DNA of 23,258 bases. Origin: Phialocephala subalpina (lineage: Eukaryota > Ascomycota > Leotiomycetes > Helotiales > Mollisiaceae). The stretch covers positions 2,336 through 25,593 of the forward strand of contig FJOG01000022.1 in assembly GCA_900073065.1 (NCBI GenBank), given 5' to 3'. This document shows, in pieces, positions 10,374-17,754 of the stretch (positions are counted from its first letter, which is position 1; each line of letters begins with the position of its first letter). The notes beneath the pieces were generated by a model. That model did no database searches, was not told the DNA's origin, and saw nothing but the letters and a program-made list of their open reading frames with translations. The position numbers and the translations under genes are program-made.

Positions 10374-11731
10374 TCATCGCGTGCTGAGTCTGAAATCTCT
10401 TCCATCAAATGAACCATGAAACTCCCCAACTTGATCAAAATTCCCCTGGCACTGGGGCCCCCTAGCAGCGCGTTTGATACGTCTACACACCGCGTCAAAT
10501 CGTTTGTCGCCTGCTGTAAATTTGCACAAGCTCAAGTGGTTACCGCTAAGCATCATGACTTCTTCATGTGCCAGCTCCATCACAGCCGAGTGCTTTTCAA
10601 CTATCTAACAACCAGTGTTAGCTCAGTTCAAACATTGCATTATAGTTGGGGCGATAAATGTGCGAGCTACCACAGAGCCAATGTTATCAAAGATATCTTG
10701 CTCTACAAAGGTGATGAGAGCATATCTTGTGGCTATCGAGCGAAAGTCCTCGGAAACATCCATCAAATCTTGCGAATTGGGCTCGAGAACGTCGACAAAA
10801 GCAGATCGTGGCTTGTCATAAGCTGTGGCGGCAATGTCGGTCACTAAACTCAACCACTTCGCGGCTGTGGCACCTCTGTGTGGCGTCCCAAAGAATAACT
10901 GTTACTCTCTGTGGTTAGATATAAGCTCTTACAGAGGAATTAGAAATAAGAATAGGAAGCCAAACAATTCCCTTAGTACACCTAGCGATGTCGGAGAAGT
11001 TCGCCTCGTTGTTCGCAATCCGAAGTGCCTGTCCAGCAGTCAGATAGAGCGCGAGAGACGTCCACGAAGTCTGCGAGGCTCAGCTGAGTTCAATACAGCA
11101 TTTCGCGGAAAGTGAGGCGGTCGCCCAACCACAGAACCTAGCCCACCTGTTTGATTATGATGCCTCCCAAACTATGCCCAAGAAATACAATAGGACGCTT
11201 TCGGTCTTCCTGTATTTTTATTGCATTCATTAGCACTCTGTTCATGAATAAGAGCTACTTCGTAGGGTGCGGTTAAGATAGGGGGTCGGTGTCCAAGATG
11301 CTTGCTTAGAGGTGGACCACATACATACATTATCTTCTCGCTCGTCAGTCAACAACCCGAGCAACGCACGCGCATTATCACGAATTCCGCCGACGGAAGC
11401 ATTCCCGATAATGGTGGCCATGTAGCTAAACGTCATCACTCGGGCGTTTGGAATTCGGTGTGGTAAGAGATCCTTCAACCAAAGGGTATCCTCACCCGAC
11501 GACGATTCGTGAGTCCATGAAGCCATGCAATCACCATTCAACCCGTGGACAGCAACAATGCTTCAAAGTTTTCCTTTAATTAGTAATGCTTCTTCGCTAT
11601 CCTCCTCGCTTGCTTCTCACCTACTCTAGCATTTGACCCCTATCTCTCTCGTGCCAGGCACGCTCCGTATCTGGGGATACCAAGGTATGCAATCCGAAGT
11701 TGGTCCTGGACCGCAAATTTGATGAACCCAT
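10374..11731 (-). CDS. standalone SesB/SERAC1-like alpha/beta hydrolase (hydB)
   Basis: Six exons on the minus strand: 11731-11625, 11560-11329, 11209-11147, 11028-10966, 10898-10674, 10604-10374. All joins keep frame and give 306 residues. The start ATG has an in-frame TAG directly before it. Motifs: FGLHTLVSPD near the N-terminus, IVAVHGLNG (37-45, oxyanion region), GHSLGG with nucleophile Ser126, LFFGTPHRG (156-164), IVEKHSAVM (231-239), and likely catalytic His253 in SGNHLSLCKF. The length matches a single-domain alpha/beta hydrolase. It matches the N-terminal domain of the nearby NLR in sequence and at four intron positions. It has one extra 119-nt intron (11328-11210) before EDRKRPIVFLGHS, absent from its relatives here. 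Substrate unknown; related fungal proteins sit in incompatibility gene clusters. A preceding open frame (12096-11869) could add an upstream exon. Confidence 0.85.
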
Positions 11732-12379
11732 CTACTGCTACTGCCGCAGCTTCTTTATTTTCCTATTCGGAGTGAGCGAGAAGTTCGATACAAAAAGGTG
11801 AAAAATCAATGATGTTAAAGGAAAATATAGTAGTCTTTAATATTTTAGTCAGCGGTCAAACATGTCCGTACCTTGGGAAACACAAAACTCGAAATAGCCG
11901 CAACTATACCAACCTCTCCATGCGTGAGGCGATATTTGCCAGGGTTGCGATCTTCCGAGGGCTTTGGGCGTAGATGCAGGTTATCGGGCTCGAACCACGA
12001 GTATGCAGGAAGCGAGAGCTGTGGCGTCCATTGACAGCAAACATTTCTATCACACGTACGTGGCTTCAACGCAGGCAGAACGACGCCCAGAAACAAGGAG
12101 CAAGAAACACAACTCTTTCATCGATCGATGTGTTGGTACCCTAGGAGGCTCTGACTATGTGTATATGGATGCGTATGTGTGTAGATTTGTATCGTGTACT
12201 ATGCGTAGCAACGTGAACTAATTGATGACTCCAAAATCTCTTCGAGACTCCACTGGGAATTCTGTTATGATCAGATACGTGTTGAGCCTGCCATCTCATG
12301 TTTAAATAAATGGAACAACACTCACTCTCGCTGAAACTGGCTCTCTTCTGATCGAGTGATTTCAAGACGACTCCTCAAT
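11732..12379. promoter_or_regulatory. divergent intergenic region of the two hydrolase genes
   Basis: 648 bases lie between the ATGs of the minus-strand (11731) and plus-strand (12380) hydrolase genes, so both promoters lie here. A minus-strand open frame (12096-11845) ends FVFPK before GTACGG. It could splice to the AG just before 11731 and extend hydB, but nothing in its sequence is recognisable. The rest shows no repeats or clear motifs. Confidence 0.4.
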
Positions 12380-13771
12380 ATGTCGTCCAGCGACCCTCAA
12401 AAGCAGGTGCATGTGCATGCAAAGAAGGAAACGATCCCAGCCCGTCGTGCACAAGCCCCACCACAACCACCCGCACCGCGAAGGTCCACCAGATCGACGC
12501 CACAGGCGCAACCACAGCCGCAGCCAAAGCCAAAAGTAAAGCCATTCGATGGTCTGAAAATCTTCTACGACCCAGAAAAGAGAAACCTTGTTGCTAATCT
12601 TGAGTAAGAAACACACCAGATATCCTTCAAATCTAGCCCAATATCTTGTCCTATTCTATCCTATTCGTTTCGCTTGCTAACTTCCCGGGCTAGTCTGGTC
12701 TTTGTCCATGGCCTGAATGGGGATCACATCAAGACGTGGGCCGATGAGGATACAGGTGTGGTGTGGCCCAGGGACCTGATTCCCCAGACGATGCCAAATG
12801 CTCGCGTGCTCTCCTTTGGCTACAATGCCGATATCTACGACAATCCCTCCGTCGCATTCATACGTGGCTACGCCCGTACCCTTCTCAACCTTCTGGTTGA
12901 TATGCGGTCGGAGATCGTCGGAGTAAGACCTATTGTCTTGGTAGCCCACAGTTTGGGCGGTTTGGTGGTGAAACAGGTGAGCCTCACCTGTTTGCAATGC
13001 TGACTTGGCTGTGACTTGTAGTACCGATATTGTAAGTGGTTGCTAACGGTATCTTCCCTTCTCCACAGGCTCTTCGATTGGCCAGGAACGAGACACCTTT
13101 CAGGGGCATCGCAGTAGCAACTCGTGGGATTGTGGGTCATTTTCCTTAGGGATTTTTAGAAGGCGTTTTCCTGCTGGTTCTCCTTCCCCGTCCCCAGAAA
13201 GTTTTTGTCTTTCCTGCTGTCTCTATAAATATCCCCGAGTCCCATCCTTTCAGTTAGGCTCCTGCTGACAACATCTTCTTCTCATACAAAGCTTCTCTTC
13301 AGCACGCCTCACCACGGTGCCGACGAAGACAGGTGGGCCCGCATCGCTGAAGGCTTCTCCCCCCTCGCTCCCGGACGCTCGACCTCGAGCCATGGCACCA
13401 CAAAAGACCAGTCTGCAGATCGCAGCCCGCTTGTTGAGGCCCTGAAGGTCTTCTCCCGAGACGTGCAGGACATCAGCGAGGACTTTCGTTTCCTTGCCGG
13501 CTCGTATGCTTTGTTCAGCTTCTACGAGACGGATGTGTGGCCCGGCACTCGAGCTCCCATTGTTTCCAAGGATAGTGCCTTGCTGAATCTGCCCCACGAA
13601 GACCAGGTCCCGCTGGCTGCGAACCACGTCGAAATGGTCCGATTCGATGGCTTGGAAGATTCGAAGTTTATGCAGGTCGAGAAAAGGATTCAGCGTGCCG
13701 CCAAAGGGTTGCCATCGGTGGCTTCGACGAGGTTAGATATGAAACAGAGAGGGTTGGTTAGTGCTAAATAG
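12380..13771 (+). CDS. standalone SesB/SERAC1-like alpha/beta hydrolase with Pro/Gln-rich N-terminus (hydA)
   Basis: Exons 12380-12603, 12694-12976, 13069-13131 and 13292-13771 join in frame to 349 residues. The frame is open back to 12356, but 12380 is the first ATG. Introns are 90, 92 and 160 nt; the first two have GCTAAC branch points. Residues 1-60 are Pro/Gln/Arg-rich (QAQPQPQPKPKVKP), unlike its relatives. The hydrolase domain follows: GLKIFYDPE, LVFVHGLNG (76-84), AHSLGG with Ser161, LLFSTPHHG (191-199), and likely catalytic His302 in AANHVEMVRF. The first Gly of the usual G-x-S-x-G elbow is Ala, which is tolerated in some lipases. Three intron positions match the NLR hydrolase domain and hydB. 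It lacks the fourth, before IVSKDSALL. The cell role is inferred from the adjacent NLR. Confidence 0.85.
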
Positions 13772-14705
13772 ATTGTGGGTTCGCTCAGTAGCCGACCCGA
13801 GAGTGGGACACAAGTAAGGAATGCAAGTTGGGAATAGACTTTGATCTTGATCTTGAAGGAAAGTGATCGGTCATGTGTGAGAAATCACGACAAGCTCATT
13901 TCATCAATGCATGGTGGATGCAACTAGAGCACAGGCTTGGAGGCCATATGCCAGACTCGCTTCTGCAGAGGATATTGTAGGTTTGGATTGCGACCTGCAG
14001 CATTGCGTTCCAGCCCATTCGCCCCCAGTCTTCTGCAAATCCCTTCGAAGACTCCTGCCTCCCGCCTCCTGCCATCTTGTTGTTTATATATACCCAGTCA
14101 CCATGCTTGAGCTGTGTCGGTGAGTGTAGTGTGTAGAAATATAAAGTGTGCGTTGGCCCGGCTTGTTCTTTGCGTTGCGTTGCGTTGTGATCGATGATCG
14201 AGTCTGTTAAATTGATGAACTTCTCTTCTCATCTTCATGAAACCAGAGGAGTTCGCTGGGTATTAATTATATAGTCGGAGGAGGCTTGGCACAGCATACG
14301 TGTGGGCCATGGTGCCGCTCTGTTCGGAGAGGAGACAGGATGACTCTGGTTGTAATTGTGGTATTAACAGTGTTCATTGCATCCTTCGTCACTGTGACTC
14401 CTTTTCTCGACTTTGTCTGCTGTTCGGCAAGTAGATATTGGGAGATCTCGCTCGTATCTGCTGTTGGCCGAGTCAGAGCCTTATACCAAAGTCAAACAGA
14501 GCACTTCTGCCAACGGATATGTATGTATGCGTAAATAAAAGCCAGACCACGCGCAGGAAGGGGATCACTGGTCATGCTGAGGCATGGTGAAGTAGGGTGC
14601 GTTGGACGAGTCCCACGCGCTTTAGTGATTTGGCCAACCTGCGTTCTCCGGCATAGCCACCGTATTGGAGGCTGGAACCGTGTATGAATCAATCAAATCC
14701 TGAAC
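13772..14705. other. intergenic region, no gene seen
   Basis: Short unrelated frames only. A (GCGTT)-type microrepeat occurs near 14174-14188. It ends at the TA target duplication (14706-14707) of the Fot1/pogo-like element. Confidence 0.5.
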
Positions 14706-14707
14706 TA

Positions 14708-14748
14708 ACCGATTTCCCGTTAGCGAGCACCACCCTGTCAAAAGCACC
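14708..14748. repeat. left terminal inverted repeat of the pogo-like element
   Basis: Begins ACCGA directly after a TA and contains GCACCACCCTG and CAAAA.CACC, all shared in inverted orientation with 17068-17028. Mismatches cluster at positions 14-19 of the repeat. Confidence 0.8.
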
Positions 14749-15036
14749 CCCATTCATGAAACCACCACTATACTTCAAAACCTTATAAAATCACAACTAC
14801 TTTATCAATTGATTTAAAACTTGAAATAGAGATTTATTACTAGTCTATACATAATCGCGCAAAGTTATTTTCTATGCTTAAACCTTTTTAGTAGCTTAAT
14901 TATACGCCTATTACGTTTTACTTATTTTGGCTCTAAGTTTAGTGCGATAACTTTTAGTATAACCACTAAGCTTTGCATAACTTTTAGCTGCTTTTCTGAG
15001 GGTTAAAAAGAGATATACTAACCTTTAAAGCCTTTA

Positions 15037-15538
15037 AAATAAGTATTTAAAGCTTAGTTATCTTCTGTTTTGGCTTAGTAAGAACTTTCTTTGGCGGGGT
15101 AAATAGAGTAAGAATAACTTTTGCTAATTTCTTTTGTAATTACTTCTTTGTTTGACGGGCAATTTGTTTATCCTTCTTCTAATCGTTTTCTACTTTCTTA
15201 GTTACTTTTATAGCCTTCTTAGCCTCCTTGGCTTTTTTATCTAATTGAGCTTAGATTTCTAGTTTAGCCTAATAAATTATAACTTTAAATAAGTATTTAA
15301 AGCTTAGTTATCTTCTGTTTTGGCTTAGTAAGAACTTTCTTTGGCGGGGTAAATAGAGTAAGAATAACTTTTGCTAATTTCTTTTGTAATTACTTCTTTG
15401 TTTGACGGGCAATTTGTTTATCCTTCTTCTAATCGTTTTCTACTTTCTTAGTTACTTTTATAGCCTTCTTAGCCTCCTTGGCTTTTTTATCTAATTGAGC
15501 TTAGATTTCTAGTTTAGCCTAATAAATTATAACTTTAA
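15037..15538. repeat. perfect 250-bp tandem duplication (2 copies) inside the pogo relic
   Basis: 15037-15288 equals 15287-15538 at offset 250 with no mismatch. The unit covers the Lys-rich C-terminal region of the degraded transposase (minus strand). Identity is total although the host element is heavily mutated, so the duplication is younger than the RIP damage or is an assembly artefact. The period is identical to that of the duplication at 3068-3568. Confidence 0.97.
15040..15290 (-). pseudogene. degraded C-terminal part of Fot1/pogo transposase
   Basis: On the minus strand one frame reads LDKKAKEAKKAIKVTKKVEN and, after stop codons, KKDKQIARQTKK and KLAKVILTLFTPPKKVL. A Lys/Ala/Glu-rich C-terminus is typical of Fot1/pogo DDE transposases. 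At least two in-frame TAG/TAA codons interrupt it. The same segment appears again at 15287-15538. Confidence 0.6.
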
Positions 15539-15544
15539 TTTTAG

Positions 15545-15702
15545 TGTCACGAATCCAAAGTCCTTGGCACAAAGCAAGCTGTTATAAGGGAGGTTCTATT
15601 AAGACCAAACTAAACTAGGGAAAGAAGACTAAGGTTGCGCCTCGAGGAGGAGTTATATCCCCTAGTTCTGCCGGGCGGTAGGCTAAGCGAGGTCACGTGA
15701 TA
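15545..15702. mobile_element. solo-LTR-like insertion
   Basis: A 158-base block of normal composition inside AT-rich DNA. It starts TGTCACGAATCC and ends near GGTCACGTGATA, with TTAG directly on both sides (15541-15544 and 15703-15706). The start and the TG...TA ends (TA possibly from CA) fit a small fungal LTR. Its better-preserved composition suggests insertion after most of the RIP damage. The ends are approximate and no internal coding region is present. Confidence 0.4.
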
Positions 15703-16679
15703 TTAGGGGATTATAAAAGAGAAATTAATATAATAAGAGTTATTATAAGTATAGTAATTTAATTAATAATTTTAGAATAATTTATAAATCAAATTCTAAG
15801 TTTCTTAAACGTATATTAAATATTCTCGTATATAAAAACTTTTTTTTAAATATTTTTAAAAAATGAATAAAAGAAATACTTAAATATAAAAATTAAACCT
15901 TTGTTATCAAATATAAGTTTTTCTAGTTCTTAAAAATATACTATAAAAAATAATTAAAATAAATTTATATTTAAAGGTTAAAGTTTATATATTATATAAA
16001 ATAATAAAATTATAAGAATAATTTTATAAATATTATACTAATTGATAAACTTTATATTAATATATAAAAAATATTTATTAATCAAAAGAAATCGCTTGGC
16101 TCTTAAATTAATAAGTTTAATAAAACATTTAAAAATTTATTATAATTAAATTAATTTAAGTTTCTTATTATTTTATTTATTATTCGAATTAATAAAAAGA
16201 TTTTATTTTTTAAGCATATATTTTGCATTTAAATATTTTGTAAATCGCTTGATTTACCCTTGTATATAAGGAGTAAAGATATAGCTCGACTAATAGTAAA
16301 TATATACGCGAGTAAAAATATAAACTCTTTATTTTTATTTTGTTTGTTTTTAGTAATACGATTAAATTTAAATACTTTTAGAGTTATAATCCTTTCATTA
16401 TACGTACCATATTAATAAAGAATCTTTTCTTATCGAAATTATAGAAATTATCGATCGTAATATTATATTTTTCGATAATTTGGAATAATTAAATATTTCG
16501 AATATATTAATTAATAAAATACTAAGTAAATTAAAACAAAGATAAATAAAAACTTTACTAGTATAAAGAATATTATAAATATTCCTACTTGCTTTATAGA
16601 AGAGCGCAAATTGTCGATATTCCGTAAATAAGTACTCTTAAATTTAAGTTTATAACGTTATATAAAACCGCTAGTTTAG

Positions 16680-16987
16680 TTCTTCTCGATTGGTTACCCC
16701 CTTATTTTTTCTGCGAAGTTCTTAACTATTTGATTGGTGGGAGGTATTCCTCGGTCCGTAAGCTTATTGATTTGAGCAATTAAAAGCTCTTCTTGACTGT
16801 TAGTAAGAGCTTGGTAGTAAAATGATTAGGCTTCCCGCCGAGTCTTAGTGCGGCTATTTAACCTTCTAGTGATAGCTATGTAGTGAACTTTGAACTCTTT
16901 GCTTACTTCCCTAGCACTACTGAACCTCCCGCTTTTGATTGCCTTTACTGCGGAGGTCACAAGTGCTGATTTGTCTGCTCTAGCCAT
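16680..16987 (-). pseudogene. degraded N-terminal part of Fot1/pogo transposase (CENP-B-type HTH)
   Basis: ATG at 16987 opens MARADKSALVTSAVKAIKSG, then a helix-turn-helix region up to NSRTKTRREA, a TAA stop, and a second block LTNSQEELLIAQINKLTDRG followed by IPPTNQIVKNFAEKIRG and another stop. This pairing of HTH_psq-like and CENP-B-type DNA-binding regions is characteristic of fungal Fot1/pogo transposases. Stops stand where related proteins usually have Gln, Lys or Trp codons. Several (CAA/CAG or TGG changed to TAA/TAG) fit C-to-T and G-to-A RIP changes. Confidence 0.75.
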
Positions 16988-17027
16988 GGTTGAAGTGATG
17001 ATGGTGGGGTAATTTTTTAAAATTTTT

Positions 17028-17068
17028 GGTGTTTTTGCCAGGGTGGTGCATTGTCACGGGATCTCGGT
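17028..17068. repeat. right terminal inverted repeat of the pogo-like element
   Basis: Reverse complement begins ACCGAGATCCCGTGACAATG and continues CACCACCCTGGCAAAAACACC, pairing with 14708-14748. It is followed by the TA target duplication at 17069-17070. Confidence 0.8.
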
Positions 17069-17070
17069 TA

Positions 17071-17754
17071 CATACCCCCAGCCTTGCGCCATAGACCCCG
17101 CACAGCCTTCGACCACCATTTAAACTCGATATCGAGTACGCCAGCGCAGAGCGCTCCTTCGCATCTGCATCCTCCAGTGTTGCTTCCGACAACGTAGAGC
17201 TACCTTCTATACTAAGGCAGCCGTCGACAGTAATCCCAAGGAAGAGGCCGGGCTCACATGATGACCCTGCTTTATCGGGAAGTTCTCTTGCGCCTCCTTG
17301 TTTGCGGGCCGAGGGACGGAGAACGGCTGAGTATGCTCGGAAACTGGAGGCCGTGAAGCTTGCGGTGGGTTTGCTACAGGAAGAAAGCTATCTCAATGTT
17401 CGTCACAAAGATGGTGGGCTGCTTTATACTAGAAATCGGCACCTAAGATTTTCGAAAATGCCCTTTTGCTCTTGACTGCCATTGGAGCGCTGAAACCTGC
17501 TGTGCAGGTTTTTCCAGGGTTAACATTTTGCACTTTTGCACGCCGCTGTGACTGGTCCGCTTCGCAACTAGGACTGTAGCGCACATAGCCTCGCTCCATT
17601 CCACGCTATTCTCAAGCTTGTAAGACTTGCTCAACTTCCTAAATAACTTCCGTAGAAACCCAAGCATTCGATCTTGATTGCGGAACCAATAACGCTTACA
17701 CTAATAAGATTAGCGGAGCACCTTTACGTAGCAATATTCTCATTTTATATCAGC
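17071..17754. other. intergenic region upstream of the Clr5 regulator gene
   Basis: No gene seen. A short inverted repeat (AAACCTGC, 3-base loop, GCAGGTTT) lies at 17493-17511. The frame of the downstream gene is open back to 17674 without an ATG. This stretch should contain its promoter. Confidence 0.45.

Larger units (their letters stand above)
14708..17068 (-). mobile_element. RIP-degraded Fot1/pogo (Tc1-mariner superfamily) element
   Basis: The element is bounded by terminal inverted repeats (14708-14748 and 17028-17068, 32 of 41 positions matching) and flanked by TA at 14706-14707 and 17069-17070, the target site of this superfamily. The minus strand carries a broken transposase: an N-terminal part from ATG 16987 and a Lys-rich C-terminal part near 15290-15040. 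Between them the DNA is extremely AT-rich. The span is 2361 bases. Removing one copy of the 250-bp duplication (15037-15538) and the LTR-like insert with its flank (about 162) leaves about 1.95 kb, a normal size for Fot1-like elements. The element is inactive. Confidence 0.8.

Noticed and set aside
12380..12560. Amyloid signalling motif (HET-s, sigma or PP type) at the N-terminus of hydA
   Set aside because: The extension is Pro/Gln/Arg-rich without the Asn/Gly-spaced beta-forming pattern of those motifs. The N-termini of hydB and the NLR do not show it either.
13911..14534. Short plus-strand frames after hydA
   Set aside because: No ATG context, splice pattern, or family features. Composition is that of intergenic DNA.
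17443..17667. Minus-strand 74-codon frame upstream of the Clr5 gene
   Set aside because: No recognisable content. The region is better explained as promoter, with a small inverted repeat at 17493-17511.
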